From Vibrio fluvialis (GTDB lineage Bacteria; Pseudomonadota; Gammaproteobacteria; Enterobacterales; Vibrionaceae): 64,000 bases of DNA. Both the position numbers and the translations under genes were made by a program. The notes below the pieces were generated by a model that was not told where the DNA came from, did no database searches, and saw only the letters and a list, made by a program, of their open reading frames with translations. Positions 23,133 through 33,700 of this stretch are shown piece after piece (the first letter of the stretch is position 1; each line of letters opens with the position of its first letter). The DNA lies in assembly GCF_900460245.1 (NCBI RefSeq), contig NZ_UHIP01000001.1, positions 1,178,001 to 1,242,000 on the forward strand, written 5' to 3'.

Positions 23133-23723
23133 TTACGACAAACGCTGTAACAACTCGTCGCGACGCGTTTGAGGGATAACTGACCAGTGCTTGCCCTCAA
23201 TGGCGCCTTCAAGTGCCCACAGAAGCTCCAAGCCGACATCTGAAGAATGTGATTGTCTAACGGCTTTGTAAGCTTCTACGGCACCTTTCTCCTGCAGATC
23301 TTCCACCGTTTCGATGCCGGCTTTTTTCAGCATTCGTTCGGTTGCAAGGCGCAGGTTAGGGAGATCTTTAAGACGATCCGGCTTCGCTTGGGCTTGAGTC
23401 TCACGCTCATCTTTGGCCACTGCTAATGCCGCTTTCGCGTCTTCCAGAATTTTTGCGGTGTCTAACCAACAGTCTTCCGGCAAAGCGAAATACTTGGTTA
23501 CAACGGGAAATCCGCGCTTTTTATAAACATAAGGCTCGTAGCCTTGTTGTTTGAACTTGGCTGTTGAAGCATCGTCGGCGCGAATGTGAAGTCTGTCGTT
23601 AACCACCAATGCGAACATTGTGTCATCAACAAAAATCCCAAAGCCACCAAACATTGAACGAGATTTAACGCGTCCAAATTGCTCAAAGAGCCGCATTGAA
23701 TCTTTTAGTATTGGTTTATCCAT
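23133..23723 (-). CDS. tfoY: TfoX/Sxy-family regulator TfoY
   Basis: A 196-residue TfoX-family protein. N-terminal TfoX domain (about 1-90): [21 protein letters not shown]-terminal helix-hairpin-helix TfoX_C domain (about 115-190): [20 protein letters not shown] and AVEAYKAVR. Vibrios have two paralogues. This one sits beside purR and has a c-di-GMP-I riboswitch in its leader, which identifies it as TfoY (VC1722 of V. cholerae) rather than the competence regulator TfoX. In V. cholerae TfoY promotes motility and type VI secretion, and its production falls at high c-di-GMP. The leader from aptamer end to ATG is about 115 bases. Confidence 0.93.
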   Translation of the reverse strand: MDKPILKDSMRLFEQFGRVKSRSMFGGFGIFVDDTMFALVVNDRLHIRADDASTAKFKQQGYEPYVYKKRGFPVVTKYFALPEDCWLDTAKILEDAKAALAVAKDERETQAQAKPDRLKDLPNLRLATERMLKKAGIETVEDLQEKGAVEAYKAVRQSHSSDVGLELLWALEGAIEGKHWSVIPQTRRDELLQRLS

Positions 23724-23838
23724 GCTGTAAGTCTCGGTGTATTAATTAATACGCCACCAAAGTCAGGTCCGAGAAAATAGCAAAAGAATGCAGAGAGTAT
23801 GTCAGTTAGGAGTCAACTTCTTAGTGTATGCATTTTTG

Positions 23839-23925
23839 CCATCGGTAACCCCGCTACCTACCCGAATTGGGTTTAGGCCGGAGGCTTTGCGTCCCACCTT
23901 TTCAGATGGTTTGCCCTGTGCGTGA
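23839..23925 (-). ncRNA. Cyclic di-GMP-I riboswitch (GEMM-I, Vc2 type) in the tfoY leader
   Basis: On the minus strand this stretch matches the V. cholerae Vc2 aptamer almost base for base. It starts CACGCACAGGGCAAACC, has a hairpin closed by a GAAA tetraloop, then GGGACGCAAAGCCTCCGGCC (helix junction and tetraloop receptor), then GGTAGGTAGCGGGGTTACCG. The conserved purines of the c-di-GMP pocket are kept. The terminal P1b loop reads CATCTGAAAAGGTG and the second helix loop differs from V. cholerae but keeps pairing. tfoY begins about 115 bases downstream. No clear intrinsic terminator lies between, so control is probably at translation or by folding of the leader. Confidence 0.96.
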
Positions 23926-23963
23926 CATTTCCTTCAAAAAAAGGATAATCAAAAATTTGGATA

Positions 23964-23996
23964 AACATCACATTTACCTTGTGCAAATGTGATGTT
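23964..23996. promoter_or_regulatory. Perfect 12-base inverted repeat with CRP-like half-sites upstream of the tfoY riboswitch
   Basis: AACATCACATTT and AAATGTGATGTT are exact complements separated by 9 bases. Each arm contains TGTGA. The right arm extended reads TGTGA-N6-TCAAA (23988-24003), a 9/10 match to the CRP consensus. It lies about 40 bases upstream of the riboswitch and about 90 bases after the purR stop. It could be paired CRP sites or an AT-rich hairpin ending the purR transcript (on the minus strand it is followed by TTTATCCAAATTTTTG). Confidence 0.55.
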
Positions 23997-24084
23997 ATTC
24001 AAATATATATGTCCAACCATTGCAACTTGATTCATTGATTTTGAATCTAAATAGACAATTCAGACATGTTGATTTTCTGCAAAG

Positions 24085-25095
24085 TTATTGTTTTGTCAAG
24101 TCTTTTACTGTGTCGCGCTCTACAATCTCCGGATGCATCTCGAAGATACGGCGATCGTGCTCTTTATCTTTGATTCGTTCGAGTAATATTTCGAATGCGT
24201 TTTTACCCACACGACGTTTAGGTTGGTGGATAGTGGTTAGCGGTGGAGAGAAATACTCTGCCAGCTCAATGTTGTCATAACCGATAACCGACATATCTTC
24301 CGGAACACGAATCCCACGTTGTTGCAGGCGGCTCATTAAGCCAAGCGCCATTGTATCGTTAAAACAGAATACAGCGGTTGGACGTTTGTCCATGGCGATG
24401 ATTTTATCTGCGGCCAGTACGGCGGTGTCACACTCGAAGTTACCTTCCAGAATCCAGTCTTCGCGGACAGGCAGGTTTGCTTCTGCCATCGCACGGCGGA
24501 AACCAGCAATACGTTCCTGACAGGCGGCTTTAACGAAATGGCCACTCAGGCAAGCGATATCAGTATGACCGCGGTCAGTCAGGTATTTAGTAGCCAGATA
24601 ACCCCCTTCTTCGGAGTTATCGATGATCTTATCAGCCTGAGAGGTCTCTGGACCCCAATCCATGATCACCTTAGGAATGTCAGAATGGCTTTCCAACATT
24701 TCCAGCAGTTCTTCGGTCAGGTCAGAACACATAACCAAAATACCGTCTACGCGCTTTTCCGCCAGCATGCGGATGTAGTCGCGTTGCTTTTCGTAAATAC
24801 CACCGGTGTTACACAGGATCAGCGTGTAACCCTGACGGTAACAGTAGCTTTCCACACCATCGATCACTTCGGAGAAGAAGAGGTTGGTGGACTGAGTGAC
24901 CAACATACCAATTGTTCGTGTGGTGTTGCACTTTAGGCTTCGAGCTACAGCGCTCGGTGCATAGTTCAGCTCTTTAACAGCATCCATCACTTTTTCTTGT
25001 GTGGCTTCTGCAACAAATCGAGTTTTATTAATTACGTGAGATACGGTTGTTGTTGAAACGCCAGCCAGGCGTGCAACGTCTTTAATCGTAGCCAT
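24085..25095 (-). CDS. purR: Purine repressor PurR (LacI family)
   Basis: PurR represses purine synthesis genes when bound to hypoxanthine or guanine. The N-terminal HTH and hinge helix read [30 protein letters not shown] and SAVARSLK, nearly the E. coli sequence. A periplasmic-binding-protein-like effector domain follows from about residue 60, with [17 protein letters not shown] and [14 protein letters not shown]. The frame extends to 25203, but the ATG at 25095 gives the conserved start and 336 residues, with AGGA 8 bases upstream. tfoY lies downstream on the same strand. A terminator separates it from torD. Confidence 0.95.
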   Translation of the reverse strand: MATIKDVARLAGVSTTTVSHVINKTRFVAEATQEKVMDAVKELNYAPSAVARSLKCNTTRTIGMLVTQSTNLFFSEVIDGVESYCYRQGYTLILCNTGGIYEKQRDYIRMLAEKRVDGILVMCSDLTEELLEMLESHSDIPKVIMDWGPETSQADKIIDNSEEGGYLATKYLTDRGHTDIACLSGHFVKAACQERIAGFRRAMAEANLPVREDWILEGNFECDTAVLAADKIIAMDKRPTAVFCFNDTMALGLMSRLQQRGIRVPEDMSVIGYDNIELAEYFSPPLTTIHQPKRRVGKNAFEILLERIKDKEHDRRIFEMHPEIVERDTVKDLTKQ

Positions 25096-25195
25096 AGGTT
25101 TGTCCTGTCGATGACTGCTGAGCGCAACAAAATGCGTCGTGCTATCAGATTCAGCAGCGGTTAGGCTTGTACTGCAAGTGAAGCCTAAAAGTAGT

Positions 25196-25228
25196 AAAAA
25201 CACAAAAACCGCTCGAAAACAGCGGTTT
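25196..25228 (-). terminator. Terminator between torD and purR
   Basis: Hairpin AAACCGCT / AGCGGTTT with a 7-base loop. On the minus strand it continues into TTTTTGTGTTTTT. It ends the torD transcript, or acts as an attenuator if the purR promoter is upstream of it. Confidence 0.78.
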
Positions 25229-25370
25229 GCATCTTAAATTCATATTTTATCGTTTGCGGGCAATATAGTAGTCCGCAACGCGTGAACTCGCAACGAAATT
25301 CATCGGATGAGATCAAATGATCGTCACAAAGTTCGCGCGATATTCTTCAATTTGTGAGCATGATAGCGAA

Positions 25371-26018
25371 CTATTCGTCAGTCAAATAAGCCTGATCAAG
25401 TTGCAGGAAGGCGACCAGAAGCTCGCTGACTGCGGCGTAAAAACCAAATTGATCAAGCGACTGGCAACGGGTCGCGAAAGTTGGTACCCAACTCAAGAGA
25501 TGAGATTGGATAAATTCGGCCTGTTCAGAAAAGGCTTGTTCCATATGTGACTGTTTTTCCAGTTCGTTGGACCGAATAATCATATGTCCCAAGAAATCCA
25601 ACTCGACAGCCAAATGATCAGCTGGTTCGTTCAGTGAGTCGTGAATCGCAACGCCGTGCTGTTTCATCAAGTCAGCCATTTCTTGTGCCGGAGTATCGTT
25701 CAACAGGCCTGTTTTACCAAGGTAAACGGAGGCGTAGGGCAGGGCTGAATCCTTGTCTGACTTTAAAAACAGGTCGCAAAAGTCGGCCGCCAATTCAAGG
25801 CGGGCATCGTCACGGTCGAGCAAGCGGTTCAGTGCTTCCACCAGATGCGTCACCGCCGCTTTCAGTCCGGCGTTTTCACTCAAGCCAGTCAGAAAGGCAC
25901 GAATTTCGGGTGAATGATATTGCTCGATCTCTTTATCACTGAGCTCTTTACTGAACAAACTCGACAACCACCAATAAATTTCGGCGCGCTTTTCGTTAAA
26001 TGCTTTTACTTCTTGCAT
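25371..26018 (-). CDS. torD: Chaperone TorD for TMAO reductase maturation
   Basis: TorD is the all-helical cytoplasmic chaperone that binds the Tat signal of TorA and helps molybdenum cofactor insertion before export. The 215 residues contain the family signature [16 protein letters not shown] around residues 133-148 and [18 protein letters not shown] upstream. It diverges from torR rather than following torA, which lies about 26 kb away in the same window. The torD-torR intergenic region holds three tor-box-like decamers, so TorR control of torD is likely. Confidence 0.93.
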   Translation of the reverse strand: MQEVKAFNEKRAEIYWWLSSLFSKELSDKEIEQYHSPEIRAFLTGLSENAGLKAAVTHLVEALNRLLDRDDARLELAADFCDLFLKSDKDSALPYASVYLGKTGLLNDTPAQEMADLMKQHGVAIHDSLNEPADHLAVELDFLGHMIIRSNELEKQSHMEQAFSEQAEFIQSHLLSWVPTFATRCQSLDQFGFYAAVSELLVAFLQLDQAYLTDE

Positions 26019-26061
26019 GGTTAGACTCCGGATACTTTCTCCCTATAAGTCTAAACAATAA

Positions 26062-26202
26062 ACATGAATAGCAATAACGCAAACCATGAAAAAATATGAA
26101 CAAATACGTCAGCAAATTAATAGCTTGCTCAGAGATTGCTTTGAATCAATAAACCCTGAGGTTTTTGGATTGGAGACTAGAATTATGACTGTTTATGAAT
26201 AG
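26062..26202. promoter_or_regulatory. Three tor-box-like decamers between torD and torR
   Basis: Read on the minus strand, 26062-26071 is CTATTCATGT, 26094-26103 is TTGTTCATAT and 26193-26202 is CTATTCATAA. They match the E. coli TorR consensus CTGTTCATAT at 8, 9 and 8 of 10 positions. They lie in the 222-base divergent region, as expected for TorR sites controlling torD or torR itself. TorR binding is inferred, not shown. Confidence 0.55.
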
Positions 26203-26240
26203 AATTACGGAGTATTTCGAATGAGCATAAAGTGGTGTCA

Positions 26241-26948
26241 ATGAGCTATCACATACTAGTTGTTGAAGACGACATCGTTACCCGCAGTAAGCTGGCTGGT
26301 TACTTTCAGAAAGAGGGTTATCAGGTAACAGAGGCTGAAAATGGGGTAGAGATGCGTCAGGCGCTCAGTGAACATGACATTGACCTGGTGATGCTGGACA
26401 TCAACTTGCCAGGTGAAGATGGTTTGTTACTGACGCGAGAACTTCGCGGGCAATCAGATATTGGAATCATTCTGGTTACTGGACGCACGGATAGCATCGA
26501 CAGAATTATTGGCCTCGAAATGGGTGCTGACGATTATGTCACCAAACCGCTTGAACTACGTGAGCTGTTGGTTCGCGTGAAAAATTTATTGTGGCGTATT
26601 TCCACTGCTTGCCACTGCAATCACGAACTCGAGCCGGACGACGACAAGCTCGTGCGTTTTGGCGAATGGACGTTTGATATCCAGCGCCGTTCATTAACTC
26701 GTAATGGCGAACCTGTGCGTTTAACGAAGGCGGAGTATGAGCTGTTGGTTGCTTTGTCGGCGTACCCTAATCAGGTGCTCAGCCGCGAGCGTATTCTCAA
26801 TATGATCAGTCATCGGGTCGATGCGCCGAATGATCGCACCATCGATGTGTTGATTCGTCGTATGCGTGCCAAGATGGAGTTTGATCCAAAGAACCCGCAG
26901 ATCTTTGTGACTGTGCATGGTGAAGGTTACATGTTTGCAGGTGATTAA
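26241..26948 (+). CDS. torR: Response regulator TorR of the TMAO system (OmpR family)
   Basis: TorR switches on the tor genes when phosphorylated by the TorS sensor. Receiver domain (1-120): acidic EDD, phospho-acceptor Asp in MLDINLPGEDG (about residue 53), VTGRTDSIDRIIGLEMGADDYVTKPLELRELLVRV. The last segment is almost identical to E. coli TorR. A winged-helix DNA-binding domain follows (LTKAEYELLVAL, SRERIL, RTIDVLIRRMR). A GTG at 26232 is in frame; I chose the ATG at 26241, giving 235 residues. The genes for TorS and TorT are not in the window. Confidence 0.95.
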   Translation: MSYHILVVEDDIVTRSKLAGYFQKEGYQVTEAENGVEMRQALSEHDIDLVMLDINLPGEDGLLLTRELRGQSDIGIILVTGRTDSIDRIIGLEMGADDYVTKPLELRELLVRVKNLLWRISTACHCNHELEPDDDKLVRFGEWTFDIQRRSLTRNGEPVRLTKAEYELLVALSAYPNQVLSRERILNMISHRVDAPNDRTIDVLIRRMRAKMEFDPKNPQIFVTVHGEGYMFAGD

Positions 26949-26964
26949 GCGTTGACGCAGAAAG

Positions 26965-26996
26965 AAAAAGACCCGCTTCAGCGGGTCTTTTTTTGT
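26965..26996 (+). terminator. Terminator of torR
   Basis: Stem AAAAAGACCCGC / GCGGGTCTTTTT with a TTCA loop and a long T run, 16 bases after the torR stop. The convergent elyC gene ends at 27014. Confidence 0.9.
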
Positions 26997-27013
26997 TTCT
27001 TCCCATGCAGTGT

Positions 27014-27823
27014 TTACTGCAACGTAGTTTCGGCGTTATTGATTGGCGCGGTCTGTTCATGGCCGGCTACCCAGTCACGCAGTGACTGCCAAATCAAGCC
27101 CATACTTTCGTACCAGTAACGTTCTGTCTGCTCCAAATACAGCGCTTTGGGGGTGTATTTATCCCAAGGCTGACTGATATTGGTTTGAGCCAGAAAGTTG
27201 GTCGGGGCTGGAATAGGCTGTAAGCCCGCAGAGTGGAACTCATTTAACGCGCGTTGCATGTGACTGGCTGACGTCACCAGCACCAGTTTACGTTGCTGCA
27301 CGAATGCCGCGGCCTGACGTGCTTCTTCCCAGGTATCTTTTGCTGTTTCCAGCAAAATGATATCGGATTTCGCAACGCCCAGCGCCAGCGCGACTCGAGC
27401 CAGCATGCGGGCATGACTGAACTCACTACCACCTGCGTAACCTGACAGGATCAGTTTCGAACCCGGATACAAACGCATAATGCGGATACCCTCGGTCAGA
27501 CGCATTAATGCCGCGCGACTCAGTTCCGATGTCGGTGGAATTTGGTCGTCGACGACATGCCCGTTACCCAGCACCATCACGTAATCAATCGTGCCGTCAA
27601 CCGGCAGGAAGGCTGTATACTGACGCTCTAAAGGCATCAAGAGACGACTGGACACAGGCTGGAATGAAATTAAGAAAATGCCAAACAGAGAAAATAAAAC
27701 AACAAGACATCCGGTTTTGCGTTTGGCGGTGAACATGATCAGCATCAGGCCCACAAATCCAATAATCAACAACGCCGGAAGTGGCATCAGTAAAGAGGAA
27801 ACAATTTTTTTCAGCTCAAACAT
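27014..27823 (-). CDS. elyC: Envelope biogenesis factor ElyC (DUF218)
   Basis: ElyC is an inner-membrane protein needed for normal peptidoglycan precursor (lipid carrier) metabolism in E. coli at low temperature. Two N-terminal membrane segments (about 8-30 and 38-58) precede a periplasmic DUF218 domain: YVMVLGNGHV, TEGIRIMRLYPGSKLILSGY, ARMLARVALALGV and LVLVTSASHMQRA. I chose the ATG at 27823 (269 residues) over 27856, as it matches E. coli MLFTLKK-type starts. In E. coli elyC lies directly upstream of cmoM-mukFEB. Here it occupies the same place but points the other way. Confidence 0.88.
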   Translation of the reverse strand: MFELKKIVSSLLMPLPALLIIGFVGLMLIMFTAKRKTGCLVVLFSLFGIFLISFQPVSSRLLMPLERQYTAFLPVDGTIDYVMVLGNGHVVDDQIPPTSELSRAALMRLTEGIRIMRLYPGSKLILSGYAGGSEFSHARMLARVALALGVAKSDIILLETAKDTWEEARQAAAFVQQRKLVLVTSASHMQRALNEFHSAGLQPIPAPTNFLAQTNISQPWDKYTPKALYLEQTERYWYESMGLIWQSLRDWVAGHEQTAPINNAETTLQ

Positions 27824-27937
27824 AAACAAATAGTCCGAAAAAACAGCACTTGACAATAAAAAGGGCTAAAGCCTCTTTATTCCTGCCATTCCTATGACAG
27901 AATAGCAGCACGATTGATTATCATAACTCAAGCCACT

Positions 27938-28720
27938 GTGACAGAAGATCGCAATTTCGACGATATTGCCCACAAATTTGCAAAAAATATATACGGTTCT
28001 GACAAAGGCGAAATCCGCCAAGTCATTGTTTGGGAAGATTTACTGCAATTGCTATCGCATTTTGGCGAAGCAAGCAAGCCTTTGCACGTTTTAGATGCAG
28101 GCGGCGGTCTGGCCCAAATGTCACAAAAACTGGCCAAGCTAGGGCACCGTGTCACCCTGTGTGATCTGTCTTCTGAAATGTTGCAGCTGGCAGAAAAGGA
28201 TATTGCAAATCACGGTCTGCTTGAGCAGTATCGCTTGGTTCATTCACCGGTCCAGTCCATTCAGGACCACCTGTCAGACCCGGTGGATATTGTCATGTTC
28301 CACGCCGTAATGGAATGGTTGGCGGATCCGAGATCCGCGCTGGATAACTTGCTGGCGCAAGTTCGCCCGGGCGGTATGGTGTCGGTGATGTTCTATAACT
28401 ATCACGGTCTGGTTTATAAGAATGCGGTTTGCGGTAACATTCCTCACGTTCTGGAAGGCATGCCTCACCGTAAACGTTTTAAACTTCAACCGCAGAAAGG
28501 CTTAATTCCGACGGATGTTTATCAATGGATAGAAGACGCCGGGTTTGAAATTTGTGGTAAGTCAGGTATTCGTTGTTTCAGTGATTACATTGGTAACATG
28601 AAAAATATGGGCGAATACCAATATGAAGATGTACTGGCTTTAGAACAAAAATTCTGTCGCCAAGAGCCGTACCTCTCATTAGGCCGATACATTCACGTAT
28701 GGGCCAAGAAGAAACAATAA
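27938..28720 (+). CDS. cmoM: tRNA 5-carboxymethoxyuridine methyltransferase CmoM
   Basis: CmoM (formerly SmtA) methylates cmo5U34 to mcmo5U34 in some tRNAs, using SAM. The class I methyltransferase motif is [12 protein letters not shown], followed by LCDLSSEML and the family segments [26 protein letters not shown] and [17 protein letters not shown]. The frame is open to a TTG at 27914. I chose the GTG at 27938 because E. coli CmoM begins at [10 protein letters not shown] and this one reads [11 protein letters not shown]. No strong Shine-Dalgarno supports either start. mukF follows after 11 bases, so they are one operon. Confidence 0.92.
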   Translation: MTEDRNFDDIAHKFAKNIYGSDKGEIRQVIVWEDLLQLLSHFGEASKPLHVLDAGGGLAQMSQKLAKLGHRVTLCDLSSEMLQLAEKDIANHGLLEQYRLVHSPVQSIQDHLSDPVDIVMFHAVMEWLADPRSALDNLLAQVRPGGMVSVMFYNYHGLVYKNAVCGNIPHVLEGMPHRKRFKLQPQKGLIPTDVYQWIEDAGFEICGKSGIRCFSDYIGNMKNMGEYQYEDVLALEQKFCRQEPYLSLGRYIHVWAKKKQ

Positions 28721-28731
28721 CAGGAATAACA

Positions 28732-30069
28732 ATGAGTGAGTTAACTCAGAACGCTGCAGAGCAGCCAATCGATGAATTGGTCAGCTGGGTCAAGCAGCAT
28801 GATTTCTCATTGAACCTGACGACTGAGCGACTCGCGTTTCTTATCGCTATCGCGGTGCTGAGCAACGAACGGTTCGACGAAGAGCTAGGTGAAGGAGAGT
28901 TGCACGATGCATTTATCATCGTGACTCGAATGTTTGAAGACACGGGTGAAGCGTCTGCATTCCGTGCTAATAACGCGATTAACGAACTGGTGAAGCAACG
29001 CTTGATTAGCCGCTTCACCAGCGAAGTCACGGACGGTGCTAGTATTTACCGATTATCGCCACTGGCAGTCGGCATTACCGACTACTACGTGCGCCACCGT
29101 GAGTTTTCCAAGCTTAAACTTTCTATTCAGCTATCCATGGTGGCGGATGAAATGGCCAAAGCCGTGGAATCTGCTCAGCAGGGCGGAACCCCAGGCCACT
29201 GGAAAAAGAACGTTTATGGCGTGCTGAAATACTCTGTGAGCGAAATTTTTGACCGCATCGACCTCAACCAACGTGTGATGGACGAACAGCAACAGTCGGT
29301 GAAGCAGCAAATTGCAGAGCTGCTGAACAAAGACTGGCGCGATGCGATCAACAACTGTGAAGCTCTGCTTTCTGAGACCTCTTCGACGCTGCGTGAACTG
29401 CAGGATACCTTGCAGGCAGCGGGTGATGAGTTGCAGACTCAAATTCTCGATATTCAGGAAATTGTGTACGGTGATGCGGAACTGGAATTCATTGAAGAGA
29501 CGCTGTTTGCGTTGCAGATGAAGCTTGACCGCATTACCAGTTGGGGCCAACAGGCTATTGACCTGTGGATTGGCTACGACCGTCACGTACACAAATTCAT
29601 TCGTACCGCCATCGATATGGACCAGAACCGCGCTTTCAGCCAGCGTCTGCGTCAATCGGTGAACGATTACTTCGACCAACCCTGGTATCTGACGTACGCC
29701 GATGCAGAACGTCTGAGCGATTTGCGTGATGAAGCATTGGTGCTGCGTGATGATGAAGTTACCGGTCATGTTCCGGCCGAAGTCGAGTACGAGGAATTTA
29801 AACAGGTCAATGATGAGTTGGCAGAGCGCATCGGTAACATGCTGAAAGTGCATAAAGACCAAGGTCAACCGATAGACCTTGGCAGCGTGCTGCGTGATTA
29901 CCTCGCGACCCATCCGCGAACTCATCATTTCGATTTAGCCCGAATCGTTGTCGACCAGGCCGTGCGTCTGGGTTACTCAGACTCGGATTACCGAGCCATT
30001 CAGCCAGACTGGCAAGCGATTAACGATTTTGGCGCAAAGGTACAAGCAAATGTCATCGACCGATATTAA
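28732..30069 (+). CDS. mukF: Chromosome partition protein MukF (kleisin)
   Basis: MukF is the kleisin of the MukBEF condensin of gammaproteobacteria. It bridges MukB heads and binds MukE. 445 residues: an N-terminal winged-helix dimerisation domain ([29 protein letters not shown]), a central helical bundle (about 120-320) and a C-terminal winged helix that touches the MukB head. I chose the ATG at 28732 with AGGA 7 bases before it, which gives the standard MSELTQ start. The frame itself is open from 28699. The end overlaps mukE by 20 bases. Confidence 0.96.
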   Translation: MSELTQNAAEQPIDELVSWVKQHDFSLNLTTERLAFLIAIAVLSNERFDEELGEGELHDAFIIVTRMFEDTGEASAFRANNAINELVKQRLISRFTSEVTDGASIYRLSPLAVGITDYYVRHREFSKLKLSIQLSMVADEMAKAVESAQQGGTPGHWKKNVYGVLKYSVSEIFDRIDLNQRVMDEQQQSVKQQIAELLNKDWRDAINNCEALLSETSSTLRELQDTLQAAGDELQTQILDIQEIVYGDAELEFIEETLFALQMKLDRITSWGQQAIDLWIGYDRHVHKFIRTAIDMDQNRAFSQRLRQSVNDYFDQPWYLTYADAERLSDLRDEALVLRDDEVTGHVPAEVEYEEFKQVNDELAERIGNMLKVHKDQGQPIDLGSVLRDYLATHPRTHHFDLARIVVDQAVRLGYSDSDYRAIQPDWQAINDFGAKVQANVIDRY

Positions 30070-30781
30070 TGAATACATGCCAGAGAATCTGGCCAAAGCG
30101 ATTGTAAACCCGCTTTTCCCGGCGCTCGATAGCCTGCTGCGCGCAGGTCGTCATATCTCGAGCGACGACATGGACAACCATGCATTTTTGTCTGATTTTG
30201 AGCCAGAACTGGCTCTGTTTTATCAGCGTTACAACACGGAACTGGTGCGTGCACCGGAAGGTTTCTTCTATCTGCGTCCGCGCTCGACGTCCCTCATAAA
30301 CCGCAGTGTACTGTCGGAACTCGACATGCTGGTGGGCAAAGTGCTGTGTTTCCTTTACCTGAGCCCGGAACGTCTGGCGCATGAAGGTATTTTTACTAAT
30401 CAGGAACTGTACGACGAGCTGCTGACCCTGTCGGACGAGAAAAAACTGATGAAGCTGGTGACGAACCGTGCCAATGGTTCAGACCTCGACAAAGAGAAGC
30501 TGTTTGAAAAAGTGCGGACTTCGCTGCGCCGTCTGCGCCGCCTTGGCATGATCATCAACATTGGTGAAACCGCAAAATTCCGCATTACTGAAGCGGTTTT
30601 CCGTTTTGGTGCCGATGTGCGTGTGGGTGACGATATGCGTGAAGCGCAACTGCGTTTGATCCGCGATGGTGAAGCCGTGGTGCATACTCAGGAGCCAAGT
30701 CAGCAAAGCCTGCTCGACAACGATGAAGACACAGAACAACACGATTATGACGAGCAAACAGAGCTGGAAGGTGAAGCATGA
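30050..30781 (+). CDS. mukE: Chromosome partition protein MukE
   Basis: MukE is the winged-helix (KITE) partner that dimerises and binds MukF. The 243 residues align with E. coli Muk[48 protein letters not shown] and [13 protein letters not shown]. The C-terminus is an acidic tail rich in Asp and Glu. The frame is open from 29948, but the ATG at 30050 gives the [11 protein letters not shown] start and has AAGG 9 bases upstream. It overlaps mukF by 20 bases and mukB by 4 (ATGA). Confidence 0.96.
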   Translation: MSSTDINEYMPENLAKAIVNPLFPALDSLLRAGRHISSDDMDNHAFLSDFEPELALFYQRYNTELVRAPEGFFYLRPRSTSLINRSVLSELDMLVGKVLCFLYLSPERLAHEGIFTNQELYDELLTLSDEKKLMKLVTNRANGSDLDKEKLFEKVRTSLRRLRRLGMIINIGETAKFRITEAVFRFGADVRVGDDMREAQLRLIRDGEAVVHTQEPSQQSLLDNDEDTEQHDYDEQTELEGEA

Positions 30782-33700
30782 GCATGATTGAAAGAGGTAA
30801 ATATCAATCGCTGACCATGATCAATTGGAACGGCTTCTTTGCGCGTACTTTTGATATCGATAATTTGGTGACTACGCTTTCTGGTGGTAACGGCGCTGGT
30901 AAATCGACCACGATGGCTGCGTTTATTACCGCGCTGATCCCGGACCAAACGTTACTGCATTTCCGTAACACGACGGAAGCGGGCAGCTCGCAGGCATCAC
31001 GCGATAAAGGCCTGTACGGTAAGCTACAGCCGGGCGCATGTTATGCCGCGCTGGATGTGGTCAACTCGCGTAAGCAGCGTTTGCTGTTTGTGGTGAAGCT
31101 GCAGCAAGTGGCTGGCCGTGACAAAAAAGTCGACATCAAACCGTTTGTGATTCAGGGCTTGCCAAGCCACATCAAACCAACCGATGTGTTGATTGAAAGC
31201 GTCTCGGATAAACATGCGCGCGTACGTCAAATCAACGAAGTTAAAGATTCTGTGGCAGCCATCGAAGGGGCGCACTTTAAAGCGTTTCCGTCCATCGTGG
31301 ATTACCACAACCAAATGTTTGAATTCGGTGTCATTCCGAAGAAACTGCGCAACAGCAGCGACCGCTCAAAATTCTACCGCCTGATCGAAGCGTCGTTGTA
31401 CGGCGGTATCTCTAGTGCCATCACCCGTTCATTGCGTGACTACCTGCTGCCACAAAATGGCGGCGTGAAGAAAGCGTTCCAGGATATGGAATCGGCGCTG
31501 CGTGAAAACCGCATGACGCTGGAAGCGATCAAAACCACTCAGGCTGACCGTGATCTGTTCAAACATTTGATCACCGAATCGACCAACTACGTGGCGGCGG
31601 ACTACATGCGTCACGCCAACGATCGTCGCAATAAAATGGGTCAAACGCTGGCGCTGCGCAGTGAGCTGTTCAGCGCGCGTGAAACCTTGATTGAGCAAAA
31701 CAGCTTACTGAACCGTGTTCACGAAGAGCTGGAAATGCTGGTTGAGACAGAAGCGGCGCTGGAGCAGGATTACCAAGGCGCGTCTGACCACCTGCAACTG
31801 GTGCAGAATGCACTGCGTCAGCAGGAGAAGATTGAACGCTACCAAGATGATTTGGAAGAGCTGAGTGTTCGTCTCGAAGAGCAGATGATGGTCGTCGAAG
31901 AAGCGCAAGAGCGCGTGATAATGACTGAAGAGCAGGCGACGATAGCGGAAGAAGAAGTCGACAGCCTGAAAACGCAGTTGGCCGATTATCAGCAAGCACT
32001 CGACGTGCAGCAAACTCGCGCACTGCAATACCAACAGGCTCTGAACGCGCTTACAAAAGCGCAGCAACTGTTGGGCGATGACACCATCAGCGCTGACAGT
32101 GCGCAAGCTTTGGTCGCGCAGCTTAAAGATCAGCAGGACGAACGCACTTCTGAACTGCTGGCACTGAAACACAAACTGGACATGTCCTCCGCGGCTGCCG
32201 AGCAGTTCGATAACGCGTTTGCGTTGGTGAAAAGTGTGCTGGGTGATGTTGAGCGCAGCGATGCCGCCAACAAAGCACAGCAACTGATTCGTCAGGCGCG
32301 CGATGCAGAGCAAATTACGCAAAACGAACACCAATGGTACGCGCAGCAGCGCGATCTGGAACGTCGCATCGAGCAGCAACGCAACGTGCGCCAGCTGGCT
32401 GACAGCTACCAGAAACAGCATCAGGTTACGCTGGCAGATGACATCACGCTGGAGCAAGAGCGTGAGCGCCACGAAGCGTTGATTGAAAGTCTGGAAATGA
32501 GCCAGGAAGAGCTGCGTGAAAAACGCAGTCAGCAACGCCGTAGTGAGCAGGATTATCAGGCGGAAATCGCGCGTCTGGAAGCCATTGCGCCCGCGTGGAT
32601 CAAAGCCAACGACGCACTGGAAGTGCTGCGTGAGCAAAGTGGCGCAGAGCTGGCCGACAGCCAGTCCGTGATGTCGCAAATGCAGCAGGTGCTGGAAGAA
32701 GAGAAAGCGCAGTCAATCGCCAAAGATAAGCTGGCTGAACGCCGAGCAAAATTGGAAGGTGAGATTGAGCGTCTGGCTTCTCCGGGTGGTTCAAACGACC
32801 CGCGTCTGAAAGGTCTGGCGGATACACTGGGCGGCGTTTTGCTGTCGGAAATCTACGATGACATTACCATCGACGATGCGCCTTACTTCAGTGCGATGTA
32901 CGGTCCGGCACGTCATGCGATTGTGGTATCGGATCTGTCTGGCATCAAAGAGAAGTTGGTTGAACTGGACGACTGTCCGGAAGACTTGTACCTGATCGAA
33001 GGCGACATCGACGCGTTCGATGACAGCTCCATCAATGCCGAAGAGTTGGAAGGGGCGGTGTGCGTTCAGCTTAATGATCGCCAGATGCGCTATTCGCGTT
33101 TTCCGAAAATCCCACTGTTTGGCCGCGCAGCGCGTGAACAGCGTCTGGAACTGCTGCGCAATGAACGCGAAGAAGTGGTTGAAGAGCACGCGAAAGCGGC
33201 ATTCGATTCACAAAAACTGCAACGCTTGTACAGCAACTTTAACCAGTTTGTGGCGCAGCATCTGCAAGTCGCGTTTGACGCCGATCCAGAACAAGCACTG
33301 CAACAAGTCCGCGATAAACGCAACCAGCTCAGCCGCACGCTGGCCGAACTGGACGGTCAGGAGCAGCAACAGCGCAGCCAACTGCAACTGAGTAAGCAGG
33401 CGATTTCTTCGCTGGATAAGATCGCGCCAAACATGCTGCTGCTTGAAGACGATTCGCTTCAGGCTCGCTTTGACGAGATTGAAGCCAAGATTGCACAACT
33501 GTCAGAAGCCAAATCGTTCTTGGCAGCGCACGGTAAAGCGATTGAACAGCTGGAAAAAATTGCGTCCGCATTGGAAGCCGATCCAGAGCAGTTTGATGCG
33601 CTGGAAGCGCAATACCAGCAAGCGGATATCGCGCTGCAGCAACTTAAGAAACAGATCTTTGCCTTGTCGGATCTGGTTGAGCGTCGTCACCACTTCGCGT

